From: Paraburkholderia dinghuensis
Lineage (GTDB): Bacteria > Pseudomonadota > Gammaproteobacteria > Burkholderiales > Burkholderiaceae
Length of the DNA: 38,200 nt
Assembly: GCF_003837865.1 (NCBI RefSeq)
Contig: NZ_RQIS01000030.1
Location: forward strand, 1-38,200
Direction of reading: 5' to 3'
The notes under the pieces were generated by a model, which was not told the origin of the DNA, did no database searches, and was given only the letters and a program-made list of their open reading frames with translations. Of the stretch, positions 8,931 to 16,636 are shown one piece after another; the first letter of the stretch is position 1, and each line of letters opens with the position of its first letter. The translations under genes were made by a program, and so were the position numbers.

Positions 8931-9952
8931 TGCGCAGCCTTTTGAATGTTGGCGCGGGAGCCATAGTGATAGACCGGCGAAGCCGCCCTGTATTCCATGA
9001 AATCCTTGAAGGCTGGACTGCCCACGAAATCCTTTGCCGCTTCGGCGGCGGACCCGAGCAGCACCTCTCGGGCAGCCGCGTCGGCCTTATCAAGGGCAAC
9101 CGCCTGCGCCCGCTCGTCCGTCAGTACGTCGTCGATGCGCACATACTTGCCTTTGGGAAACTGATGCTTGAGCATGTGGTTGACCATCGCTTCCTGCGCA
9201 GAGATGCTCAGTCCGAAAATCCGTTTCGGCGCATTGACTGGCCACCAACCACCCCAATCGAACGTCCCCCCCGCACGATTTCGCTTTGGGTTGACGGTAA
9301 ATTTGGAGGACATTGTGCCGACAGACAATACTCGGACGTCGCCCTCAGCGCGGGATACGCCAAAGAACTGGTAAGCCTCGTGGGCTCCCAGAAGCCCCGG
9401 AGTGTTGGCGAAGAGTCCGCCGTCCACGTACTGACAGTTGTTGAACACATAGCGCGGGAAGAAAATCGGCGCCGCGCTGGTGGCCATGGCGACATCGACA
9501 ATGCGATGGTGATGGTCCGTCTTGAAGTCTGCGTGGTGTGGCGTCTTGAAAACTACCGGGTCACCGCGCGTGTAGTTGATGGACGGCACGATGACCGGAT
9601 GCAGGCACTCGCCCAGTACGCGCTGCCCGAAAACTTCATCGCTGGACAGGTGCTGAAGCAGCGTTTGGTTGCTGTACTGCGAGCGGAATATGCCCCGGAT
9701 GGAGAATCGCTTGCGGAAAATTGCTTCCCCATGCTTCTCGAAAAGCTCGACCATCTTCTGCGCCGGAATCTCCAGGGCAACTGCTAGTGCCAGGATACCT
9801 CCGATGGACGTCCCGGTGACCAGGTCAAACCGGGTACCAATACGGGCACCAATTTGCTGTTCGATTTCCGCCAGGATTCGGGCAGTGAACAACCCCCTGT
9901 AGCCTCCGCCGGACAGGGCAAGGATTTGAAACCGCGAATTCGATGCAACCAT
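8924..9952 (-). CDS. capV: CBASS CapV, patatin-like phospholipase effector
   Basis: First gene of the operon and the killing effector. The 342-residue protein has the complete patatin signature: the oxyanion loop GGGYRG at residues 15-20, the nucleophile elbow GTSIGG with S49, and DGG with D177 (YVDGGLFAN), forming the Ser-Asp catalytic dyad. CapV proteins are switched on by the cyclic dinucleotide of the neighbouring CD-NTase, usually 3',3'-cGAMP, and then degrade membrane phospholipids, killing the infected cell. No signal peptide or membrane span is seen, consistent with a soluble enzyme that attacks the inner membrane from inside. The ATG at 9952 is the natural start, with a modest GGGG upstream. 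A promoter lies about 110 bp upstream. Confidence 0.93.
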   Translation of the reverse strand: MVASNSRFQILALSGGGYRGLFTARILAEIEQQIGARIGTRFDLVTGTSIGGILALAVALEIPAQKMVELFEKHGEAIFRKRFSIRGIFRSQYSNQTLLQHLSSDEVFGQRVLGECLHPVIVPSINYTRGDPVVFKTPHHADFKTDHHHRIVDVAMATSAAPIFFPRYVFNNCQYVDGGLFANTPGLLGAHEAYQFFGVSRAEGDVRVLSVGTMSSKFTVNPKRNRAGGTFDWGGWWPVNAPKRIFGLSISAQEAMVNHMLKHQFPKGKYVRIDDVLTDERAQAVALDKADAAAREVLLGSAAEAAKDFVGSPAFKDFMEYRAASPVYHYGSRANIQKAAQC

Positions 9953-10061
9953 CCAGTACCCCGACCAAATGATGCAAGCAAGACCGGTCGCGGTAGTCCT
10001 CTGTTGCGCGATTCAACGGCTTACAAGCGGATTGGCACTCTCATGCGGCGAGTGCTAGACC

Positions 10062-10090
10062 ACTATATACGCCATCTATAAATGGGTCAA
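10062..10090 (-). promoter_or_regulatory. Sigma-70 promoter of the CBASS operon
   Basis: On the minus strand, TTGACC (10090-10085) and TATAGT (10067-10062) are separated by exactly 17 bases, a near-consensus housekeeping promoter. Transcription would start near 10055, about 100 bases before the capV ATG. This spacing and direction fit a constitutive or lightly repressed CBASS transcript. Confidence 0.75.
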
Positions 10091-10108
10091 GATACCAGAT
10101 ATAGTATC
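10091..10108. promoter_or_regulatory. Inverted repeat beside the CBASS -35 box
   Basis: GATAC (10091-10095) and GTATC (10104-10108) form perfect 5-bp arms around an 8-bp spacer, directly upstream of the CBASS -35 element. The position suits an activator or repressor site. The arms are short, so chance is possible. Confidence 0.35.
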
Positions 10109-10347
10109 AGTCTGGCCTTCGCTCGATGAGCAAATAGCTGTGTCGACAGTGAGTCGAGGCCCAGTGCACTGAAAGCTGCGACTCGGTGCTGCCAACAGGG
10201 GATAGGTGTAGGACTGCGTTTTTGACCAATACCTGCTAGGAAGTGATGAAGTGTTAACGGGCGTGGTGCGTTGGGGGAATCGGACATCGGAGTACAGGTG
10301 TAGGTAGACGCATAAACTGAGAATCTAGGAACCGTAAGTTGAGAAAT

Positions 10348-10990
10348 TTATGGGTCTTTTTTTAATAGTTCGCGACCTAGAGGCTCGATGCCCATGCCCG
10401 TGAGTCGCTCAATCAGCTCCTCGAAGACCTCCTCCTTGCGTAGACACCACGTCGACGCGAAGCATCGCCAGAAGGTCCAGCCTGTGCGCTCAAGAATCCG
10501 CTGACAGGACATGTTACTGGCCCACCAGTCGGGACCATGGAAGGCGTCGCCATCGCACTCGACGGCAAGTCGAGCGTCGTTGGCCCCTTCCACGACCAGG
10601 TCCAGACGATAGCGCCGCTCTTCACCTGCGGGATGACGCGATAACCCTCGCTGGACCAGCATGCCGAAGAACTCGCGCTCGAAACCCGACTCGCAGAGTT
10701 TGATGAGTCCTGCCTGGTCTACTTCATTCTCAACTGCAGGCCTGCTGAAGTGCTCCAGCAGCGTCATCTGGATGTCCCTCTCGGAGAGAGCTGCTCGGCC
10801 GTTACCGGCCTGACCAGATACATGCGGTCACGCGCACGACTCGCCGCGACGTTGAAACGCTGGTCATGGGCGTTCCCTGAACGCGCGTGGTAGCGCTCGC
10901 GGTCGGCCACTATCGACAGGAACAGGATGTCGCGCTCACGGTTGGGTGGGCGTTTCTCAACAGGGAGCCTCCGGGCTCTTCTCGCGCCTG
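10348..10990 (-). pseudogene. Decayed C-terminal end of a helicase with PD-(D/E)XK nuclease domain
   Basis: The right-hand part, read on the minus strand, encodes ERDILFLSIVAD and later QRFNVAASRARDRMYLVR, the motif V/VI region of a DNA2/UPF1-like (AAA_12) helicase. At about 10780-10790 the frame shifts: two extra bases separate ...TAEQLSP from RDIQMTLLEHF. The second frame then runs to a TAA at 10348. That frame contains a REase_MTES_1575/DUF559-type nuclease domain with RLDLVV (D56 counted from the ATG at 10767) and AVECDGD (E70, D72), followed by a conserved-looking RILERTGWTFWRCF. The helicase N terminus and motifs I-IV are gone, and sequence left of the ERD motif (above 10960) is already unrecognisable. 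The 139-residue nuclease part could still be translated from the ATG at 10767, but I regard the locus as a pseudogene. Confidence 0.75.
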
Positions 10991-11005
10991 ACTCGACGAT
11001 AAAGA

Positions 11006-11017
11006 GTCATATATGAC
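11006..11017. promoter_or_regulatory. Perfect palindrome upstream of hipBA
   Basis: GTCATATATGAC is a perfect 12-bp palindrome, 116 bp before hipB. Its TGAC/GTCA half-sites recur at 11084-11099, so it is a candidate distal HipB operator. Confidence 0.5.
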
Positions 11018-11083
11018 ATCGTAAGGTAAATATTGACCCATATTTGACCGTTTTCAACAGCGCACAGACGCCCATCTGAGAAA

Positions 11084-11115
11084 TGACGTATAGTAGTCAA
11101 GTATGACGTATTAAC
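11084..11115 (+). promoter_or_regulatory. hipBA promoter-operator region
   Basis: TGAC and GTCA flank an 8-bp spacer at 11084-11099, and a further TATGACGTAT follows at 11102-11111, repeating the preceding ATGACGTAT. A -10-like TATAGT (11089-11094) sits inside the inverted repeat, so a bound HipB dimer would block the promoter. I see no good -35 box at the right distance. This is the usual autoregulated layout of hipBA operons. Confidence 0.5.
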
Positions 11116-11132
11116 GCGTTAAGGACTCAGAT

Positions 11133-11513
11133 ATGACCGATAAACCAAAAACAGCGGCGACACCCAAACCTTCCGGCCGCTTCACCGAAAATCCGATGCC
11201 CTTGCCGGTCGAGCGTGCGCTGGTTGCTGCCGGAGATGACCTTGCGCTGGCCCGCCGGCGTCGGGGGCTTTCTACGTCATCCATGGCGGAGCGGGCGGGC
11301 ATCTCAAAAAAGACGCTCTACCGGCTGGAACAAGGCGACCCCGGAGTGTCGTGGGGCGCTGTGATTCGGGTCCTGAACATCCTGAATCTCCTCCCCGAGC
11401 TCAATAAGGCCCTGAACACCACCAATGATGCGCTCGGCCTGGCGCTCATGAACAAGGCGGTGGCCAAACGCATCCGGGTACGCAAAACCAACCCGGACAG
11501 TGGAGCCCTGTAA
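11133..11513 (+). CDS. hipB: HipB-like antitoxin, XRE-family DNA-binding protein
   Basis: A 126-residue protein with a Cro/C1-type helix-turn-helix at about residues 40-90; the recognisable core runs from LALARRRRGLSTSSMAER to SKKTLYRLEQGD. It should bind and inhibit the HipA kinase and repress their shared promoter through the repeats just upstream. AGGA eight bases before the ATG serves as ribosome binding site. Its TAA overlaps the start of the kinase gene by one base (TAATG), a tight coupling typical of toxin-antitoxin pairs. Basic residues dominate the C-terminal tail. Confidence 0.88.
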   Translation: MTDKPKTAATPKPSGRFTENPMPLPVERALVAAGDDLALARRRRGLSTSSMAERAGISKKTLYRLEQGDPGVSWGAVIRVLNILNLLPELNKALNTTNDALGLALMNKAVAKRIRVRKTNPDSGAL

Positions 11514-12838
11514 TGGCGACGGCAAAAAAAGCAAAAACCAGCACAACGCGGACGCTGCTCGTCTATCTGGGCGACACGGGACTGGAAGTGGGCGAACTGC
11601 AATTTTCCAGACAGGGGCAAAAAGAGGTCTCGGCATTCCGGTACTCCACCGCCTGGCTCAGTAATCCAGATTGCTTCGCACTGTCTCCGGACCTCCCCCT
11701 GAGCACCGACTTTCAATACCGCACGGGAAGCAAGGAGACTTCTACCTTTGCGGGTGCCATTGCCGATACTGAGCCTGATGGCTGGGGACGCCGTGTCATT
11801 AACCGCGCCCATGCCAAACGGCGCAAGGCCGAAAAAGACGCCGGCCGAGACGCCGGTTCCGCACAGCTGTCAGACTTGGACTATTTGCTGGGGGTGCTGG
11901 ATTCCAGCCGCATTGGCGCACTGCGCTTCAGGGACAATGCCGACAGTCCCTTCCTCGATGTGCCCCATGACGACAACTTGCCTGAAGGAACTCACGAGGT
12001 CCCGCTGCAGACCTTGATTCAGGCGTCGAAAGCGGTCGAATCCGGCAAGGAAACGGCAATGGACCTCGCGTATCTGAAAGGGCGCGGCACCTCGCTCGGC
12101 GGTATGCGACCCAAAGCAACGGTCCTGAAGCCCGACGGCACCCTGACCATCGCCAAGTTTCCGAGCGTGAGTGATACGCGTGACGTGGCGCGCGGTGAGG
12201 TGCTGGCGCTGTTGCTCGCGAAAGAGGCGGGCCTGAATGCATCCGAGGCCGAAGTCGTCATGTCTGGCAACCAGGCCGTCGCGCTTATCGTGCGTTTTGA
12301 CCGACCCCGGGCTGGCGGTCGCATCCCTTACCTGTCTGCGGCCTCGCTGCTGCAGCTGGATTCCAGGGAAGATGGTGCCTACACGCAGATTGCGGAGGCC
12401 ATTGACCGGTTCTCCCCGAGACCCCTCGAAGACAAGCAGGAGCTTTGGGCGCGCATCTGCTTCAGCATGCTCATCACCAACGTGGATGACCACATGCACA
12501 ACCACGGCTTCCTGCACAGCGGCGGGGGTCAGTGGCGGCTCGCCCCGCTGTTTGACGTGAACCCGTTCCCCGACAAGGAACCCATCCTGAAAACCGCCGT
12601 GACCGAAGCGACCGGTGAAACCGGAGATATCCAGGAGGCGCTGGATGCGGCGGCATACTTTGGCGTGTCTGATGACGACGCTCATGCAATCCTGACCCGG
12701 ATGATGGTTGCCCTGAGCGACTGGAAACGACTCGCCCGGTCCCCGGCCGTGGGGATGGGTGATGATGAAATCGACAAGGTCGCGCCTGCTTTTGAGAACG
12801 ACAACTGGGATACGGTAGCGTCCTTTCTGGAACAATGA
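11513..12838 (+). CDS. hipA: HipA-like serine/threonine kinase toxin
   Basis: The 441-residue protein has the HipA kinase layout. There is a Gly-rich loop with a lysine, SLGGMRPKA at residues 194-202. The catalytic segment NVDDHMHN at 323-330 has D325 aligning with the catalytic base of E. coli HipA, and LFDVN at 347-351 carries the metal-binding D348. E. coli HipA phosphorylates glutamyl-tRNA synthetase and causes growth arrest; the target here is unknown. The N-terminal region (TLLVYLGDTGLEVGELQF) is the small HipA N-terminal domain. All key residues are present, so the toxin is probably functional. It belongs with hipB, with which it overlaps by one base. Confidence 0.9.
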   Translation: MATAKKAKTSTTRTLLVYLGDTGLEVGELQFSRQGQKEVSAFRYSTAWLSNPDCFALSPDLPLSTDFQYRTGSKETSTFAGAIADTEPDGWGRRVINRAHAKRRKAEKDAGRDAGSAQLSDLDYLLGVLDSSRIGALRFRDNADSPFLDVPHDDNLPEGTHEVPLQTLIQASKAVESGKETAMDLAYLKGRGTSLGGMRPKATVLKPDGTLTIAKFPSVSDTRDVARGEVLALLLAKEAGLNASEAEVVMSGNQAVALIVRFDRPRAGGRIPYLSAASLLQLDSREDGAYTQIAEAIDRFSPRPLEDKQELWARICFSMLITNVDDHMHNHGFLHSGGGQWRLAPLFDVNPFPDKEPILKTAVTEATGETGDIQEALDAAAYFGVSDDDAHAILTRMMVALSDWKRLARSPAVGMGDDEIDKVAPAFENDNWDTVASFLEQ

Positions 12839-13340
12839 ACCGGCCAATCAGACCACCTGCACATCCCAATTTATTGGGATTGCACAAAGTGGGTGATATG
12901 CGAGAAATCAGCCCGAGTCCTTTTCTCATGAATTGCCGCTACTGCGCGTCGTCCAAAACAAGAAAGAACGGACACGCTTCGAAAAGTATCCAACCTCATT
13001 GGCGCAGTCCCTGGACGCACGAGCGCGGCTTCTATGGCAACGCCTCAGCCTGGTTCGAGGTTCGTCATCCGGGAGTAGCAGTAGCGCGCGAACACGGCTA
13101 CCACCGCGTTTTCGCCAGAGCGATTCGGGTCGTGGTGTTCTCGTCAGGACCAACGAATCTACGTTTCGAACCTCGCGGGGAACGTTCGTGAGAGCGCAGT
13201 GACGAGTTTGGGTGTGTTCACACTGTACGTGAGGCGAGCCAGGACTGTCAGAAGGCCTTGAAATCAACGGATTATTGGCGGGTTGCCGGCCTGGTGTGGC
13301 CAATCTCACTGCGACCGGCAGTCCTGACAATAACGCTCAT
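12839..13340. other. Gap between hipA and integrase, no clear gene
   Basis: Several frames of 75-135 codons overlap here on both strands, but none has a family signature, a good ribosome binding site or coding-like composition throughout. One plus-strand frame contains NCRYCASSKTRKNGHASKS (about 12930-12986), which looks like the zinc-ribbon start of a transposase. The resemblance lasts only about 20 residues, so at most this is a scrap of an insertion sequence. Confidence 0.4.
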
Positions 13341-15302
13341 TTACCCGGTCGCGGCGGTGCGGCGCACACGCGCATCACGCCCAAGCGGTCCATACAGCTT
13401 CACCCATTCGGACCAGCGGGCAGGCCAGATAACGCCCTTGAACTGCAACTGGTCCAGAAAGAACTTCATGTCCTCAAGGTCGTAGCCTTGTCCATAGTGC
13501 GCCGCCGACCCTTCTTCGTCCTCCGTCGTGGCGCGACCCGCAATCGCAAAATACATTCCGGGCGGCCATGCGCCCCCCGTGCTGGCCGCATGTGCCTGGG
13601 CGCGCCTGCGCTCGTCCTCCCACGTATGACGCAGACCGTACTGCACCACATCGGCAAGTTGCAGCCGCTTGTGAAGAAAGTCATTGAACCGTTTGCCGAA
13701 CGCATCGGAATTGTTCTTGCCGCGAGGCAATTCGGGAAACAGCCAGCCCTTCTCCGATTGCGCCTGGCGTGCCGACACAAACTCCACCCAGTCCAGGTCA
13801 AGAAGCGTCTGATGCACGGGCAACCAGCGCTGCGAAGCGGCTGACTTGACGCTCTTTAGCCGTTTGAGCGGGCGATGCCCGTCATCGCGGTCGACGGGCT
13901 CTAGCACCTCTTCGACACGCAATGCCTGCACACCATCGATGACCGCCACGTCAGTCACTTCGAGCTGGCAGGCTTCTTCCGGCCGCAGATTCTGGAATAG
14001 CTGCAGGAGCGGCACCCAGTACCGGGCGTGACCAACGGCGGCGGCGCTGTGACCAACATCGTGCGCCGCAGCGGCATACCAGGCAGAGGCAAACAGGACA
14101 TTCAGTTGCGCAGTGGAGAAGGGTAGACGCCTGTTCTGCTGCTGGTCGCGCTCGGCCTTGGAGAGCTTCGGCTTGCTGATACCCTCCGTCGGGTTTTGGT
14201 CGATGAGTTCGACCGACCGCGCGTAACCGAACACCGAACGCAGTGCGGGCAGATAGCCGCCGTTCGCCGTTTTCTCAGTGAGCTCGCCGCTGTACACCTT
14301 CTCCTCAAGGAAACGCGTCACGTGTGTCCGGGTAACGATGCGACTCGGGATGTCGTGCAGATATTCGATAAAGACCCGGAAACGGGATGCGTACAGCTCG
14401 GCGGTCTCAGGCCTCAGATGACGACTCCGGTTGGCGCGCCACTGCAGCAGCAGATAACTCAGCCTGTGCGAACCCGCTGCGGGGGCGACGGCGGCAAACC
14501 CGTCCGCTTCGCTGCTTTCGCCCTCTCTCACGGCCTTGACGGCCTTGTACGCGCGTAGGTCGGCGATGGCGAGGCTTCGGACGAAGGCCACCAACGCCGG
14601 GTCGTCCGTCCTTACGTGATAGCCGAGCACCGCCGCGAACTCGACGGCTTCATCGGCCACGTCATCGAACTCTGTGCTGTTCCGTCCGCGTTCGATGACG
14701 CTACGCAAACGGGGCGCCCATTCGATGAAGTGGTCGGAAAACGTGGCATTCTTGACGACGCCCGGGGGCAGGTCGCCGCGCGCCGCATCTTCATGCTTCT
14801 CCGAAGCAAATCCGTCTGCCGACGATGCGTTGCCCGTTTCGCCCTTGATTTCGTGCTCGAGACCATCGAACGACACACCGTTCAGGTCGTCCTCCGCGCT
14901 CCACATCGTGGCCTCGCGGCGCGCGCGACACAGCTCCTCAATCAGCTCGTGACTGAGGACGACCGTCCGCAGGGCGGGCTCCAGCGGCTCATCTTCGGAC
15001 TGGCGTTCTGGCTGCGCGCCCGTCGGCGGACCGGAGGCAAGTAGCGGCGCACACCACTCGGCGACCTTGAGCAGCGCCGCCTGCCGGGCGAGCGTCTTGT
15101 CGGTCTGGCCCGTCGATACGCGCTTGAGCGTACCCAGTTGCGCCTGCAATGATTCCGGCACGACGAATTTCAGCCACCAGTAGGGTGACTTTCCGTCCGT
15201 GCGCCGGTAGAGGGAGAGCATCGAGTCAGCGACCACCTTGGCACACCATTTTGGCACACCAGCACGCTGTAACTCTTTGATTGACAGGGATATCCGTTCC
15301 AT
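13341..15302 (-). CDS. Tyrosine-recombinase integrase of the island
   Basis: A 653-residue site-specific recombinase, larger than most phage integrases. The C-terminal catalytic domain shows the first arginine in LRPEEACQLEV (about 440), the second arginine in QYGLRHTWED (about 558; the usual preceding histidine of HxxR is a tyrosine here), and HYGQGYDLEDM at about 602-612 with H602 and the likely nucleophile tyrosine. A SAM-like core-binding domain at about 280-360 and a long acidic N-terminal region precede it. It presumably integrates and excises the island at the 3' end of tRNA-Ser. The ATG at 15302 is only 18 bp from the tRNA, with no room for a separate promoter. A TTG one codon upstream is a weaker alternative. 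Confidence 0.88.
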   Translation of the reverse strand: MERISLSIKELQRAGVPKWCAKVVADSMLSLYRRTDGKSPYWWLKFVVPESLQAQLGTLKRVSTGQTDKTLARQAALLKVAEWCAPLLASGPPTGAQPERQSEDEPLEPALRTVVLSHELIEELCRARREATMWSAEDDLNGVSFDGLEHEIKGETGNASSADGFASEKHEDAARGDLPPGVVKNATFSDHFIEWAPRLRSVIERGRNSTEFDDVADEAVEFAAVLGYHVRTDDPALVAFVRSLAIADLRAYKAVKAVREGESSEADGFAAVAPAAGSHRLSYLLLQWRANRSRHLRPETAELYASRFRVFIEYLHDIPSRIVTRTHVTRFLEEKVYSGELTEKTANGGYLPALRSVFGYARSVELIDQNPTEGISKPKLSKAERDQQQNRRLPFSTAQLNVLFASAWYAAAAHDVGHSAAAVGHARYWVPLLQLFQNLRPEEACQLEVTDVAVIDGVQALRVEEVLEPVDRDDGHRPLKRLKSVKSAASQRWLPVHQTLLDLDWVEFVSARQAQSEKGWLFPELPRGKNNSDAFGKRFNDFLHKRLQLADVVQYGLRHTWEDERRRAQAHAASTGGAWPPGMYFAIAGRATTEDEEGSAAHYGQGYDLEDMKFFLDQLQFKGVIWPARWSEWVKLYGPLGRDARVRRTAATG

Positions 15303-15320
15303 CAACGGATTATCTCAAAT

Positions 15321-15411
15321 TGGCGGAGAGAGGGGGATTCGAACCCCCGATAGGTTATTAACCTATACACGCTTTCCAGGCGTGCGACTTAAACCACTCA
15401 TCCATCTCTCC
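15321..15411 (-). tRNA. tRNA-Ser (anticodon GGA)
   Basis: The 91-nt minus-strand gene folds into a class II tRNA with acceptor stem GGAGAGA/TCTCTCC, discriminator G and an encoded CCA. The anticodon loop is CTGGAAA, giving anticodon GGA, which reads UCC/UCU serine codons. A long variable arm (TATAGGTTAATAACCTAT) and a T loop with GGTTCGAATCC complete it. Its 3' end is the attachment site of the genomic island. Confidence 0.97.
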
Positions 15412-15423
15412 TGAGGGACGCGA

Positions 15424-15432
15424 ATTATAGCA
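15424..15432 (-). promoter_or_regulatory. Extended -10 promoter of tRNA-Ser
   Basis: TGCTATAAT on the minus strand is a perfect extended -10 box, placing the start a few bases before the mature tRNA 5' end at 15411. No good -35 box is seen 16-18 bp upstream. Because no other promoter fits between the tRNA and the integrase, transcription from here may also reach the integrase gene. Confidence 0.65.
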
Positions 15433-15970
15433 GAAACCTGGCGGTAGGGGGAGGTGGCATTGGCAAAGCCGGGCGAGTTGCTCTTATGCGGCTTCGGCCA
15501 GCCACCAGGCGATGGATACTGAGCCGGCTTTTCCGGGCCGCGCTTCACTCTACGAGGCGGACGTCGTTGGCTGGCCGCTTGCGGTTGCGGGTTCAACCGG
15601 TTGACTCGCGGTGTGCCCGCTGTCCTGGGGTCCATTCACGGCGCGTTTTCTGGTTGAGCAGTTGCCTCTAACCGTCGTGTGCACGGAGCGCTTTGCGCCA
15701 TGATTTGATCTGGACTCCAGATAGAACGACAACGAAAGCACGCGAGCCGCGGATGGTCCATGCAATATAAGCAGCGCAGCATGCGCCGCCTTTCACGCAG
15801 GACGATCCGTTCTACGCCACGCCATGGTCGCAATCCGCGATCTCGACAAGCACATCAACAGCGTACGCGCGAGCCATTTACGCAGCCAGGCTAGCCCGCA
15901 ATCAGCACGCCACAGCGACAAAAACGCACCAGCTCCAATCACCTCCACGGCATCCGCCTGGCGTCGCCCA
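15433..15970. other. Intergenic region right of tRNA-Ser
   Basis: About 540 bases between the tRNA promoter and the HIT gene. Only short overlapping frames rich in Arg, Pro and Ser are present, without motifs. I see no gene, repeat or terminator of good quality. Confidence 0.5.
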
Positions 15971-16387
15971 TTAAAGCGCAGCCCGAATGCGCTGGGCAAT
16001 CGCCTCGAGCTTGGCCATGTCGGCCATCTCGCGCGCGTGCGGACGCAATTGCTCACCCTCCTGCCGCGGAATCACGTGGAAATGGACGTGCGGCACGGTC
16101 TGTCCGGCCGCCGCACCGTTGAATTGCGCGATCAGCAAGCCCTCGGGTGCGATCGCCGCGCGCACAGCGGCGGCGACCTGCTGCACCATTGCGATCGCCG
16201 CCGCGGCGGCCTCGACCGGGAGGTCGTAAATCTGCTCGGCTGGCGCCTTCGGCAGAACCAGCACGTGGCCGTCGGCCTGGGGCATCACGTCCATGATCGC
16301 GAGCGTCGACTCGTTCTCGCATACCTTGATGCAGGGCGCTTCGCCGCGCAGGATTCGCGCAAAGATGTTGTTTGAATCGTAAGCCAT
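15971..16387 (-). CDS. HIT family nucleotide-binding hydrolase
   Basis: The 138-residue protein starts MAYDSNNIFARILRGE, typical of bacterial HIT proteins, and ends with the histidine triad HVHFHVIP preceded by GQTVP. HIT proteins of this HinT/Ap4A-hydrolase branch cleave nucleoside phosphoramidates or dinucleoside polyphosphates; the exact substrate cannot be read from the sequence. I chose the ATG at 16387 over the open frame upstream because family members begin here. It is the first chromosomal protein gene to the right of the island and is divergent from the cfa gene. Confidence 0.92.
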   Translation of the reverse strand: MAYDSNNIFARILRGEAPCIKVCENESTLAIMDVMPQADGHVLVLPKAPAEQIYDLPVEAAAAAIAMVQQVAAAVRAAIAPEGLLIAQFNGAAAGQTVPHVHFHVIPRQEGEQLRPHAREMADMAKLEAIAQRIRAAL

Positions 16388-16507
16388 GATTTTCTCGGGT
16401 GACGCGCGCAAGCGCGCGGGGTACGGGGAGAACAACCGCCGATTATGGCTCACGCACCTTCCTCCGGAGTGCATTCCTGCAGGATTTTTCGACCGGGTGC
16501 ATCATAA

Positions 16508-16590
16508 GGTTTCAAAGCGGGTTTCAAAGCGGGTTTCAAAGCGGGTTTCAAAGCGGGTTTCATGGCGGGTTCATAGCGGATTTCGCCGCG
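16508..16590. repeat. 12-bp tandem repeat before the fatty-acid synthase gene
   Basis: GGTTTCAAAGCG is repeated four times exactly (16508-16555), followed by GGTTTCATGGCG and two further degenerate units, up to 16590. The unit is a multiple of three, so both strands stay open (GFQS or KPAL repeats), but no gene signals support translation. The block ends 46 bp before the cfa ATG and may include its promoter. Copy-number change by slippage is likely. Confidence 0.9.
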
Positions 16591-16636
16591 GGCTTTATAG
16601 CGCACGCGACGACGAACGTCTTGACACGGAGCATCC

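Larger units (their letters stand above)
9953..10347. other. Leader and upstream region of the CBASS operon
   Basis: These 395 bases hold the CBASS promoter and its roughly 100-base leader (annotated separately). To the right, between about 10110 and 10347, I see no gene. Bases 10290-10350 are AT-rich and could hold the weathered end of the neighbouring helicase-nuclease remnant. No CapH/CapP- or CapW-type regulator gene is present beside the operon. Confidence 0.5.
1..15320. mobile_element. tRNA-Ser-integrated genomic island (right part)
   Basis: A tyrosine integrase starts 18 bp beyond the 3' end of a tRNA-Ser gene and runs in the same direction, which is the classical layout of an island integrated at a tRNA 3' end. 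Inward of it lie a toxin-antitoxin pair, a CBASS operon, two decayed helicase genes and two genes of unknown function, a typical defence-island load. Several of these genes (about 2.2-5.4 kb) are visibly richer in A+T than the chromosome right of the tRNA. I see no second copy of the tRNA 3' end in the window, so the left attachment site lies outside it or has been lost. The right boundary is well supported; the extent to the left is inferred. Confidence 0.8.

Noticed and set aside
74..10990. The two helicase fragments as halves of one gene split by an insertion
   Set aside because: Both are on the minus strand, so the N-terminal half should lie at the higher coordinate. It lies at the lower one, so these are two separate decayed genes, or a more complex rearrangement that the window cannot show.
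11870..12847. 325-codon minus-strand frame opposite hipA
   Set aside because: It is a shadow of hipA, which has the full set of HipA kinase motifs on the plus strand.
12839..13340. Overlapping frames of 89-134 codons between hipA and the integrase
   Set aside because: None shows a family motif or good start signals; they are mutual shadows.
16508..16590. CRISPR array
   Set aside because: The 12-bp units are directly abutting with no spacers and no cas genes are present.
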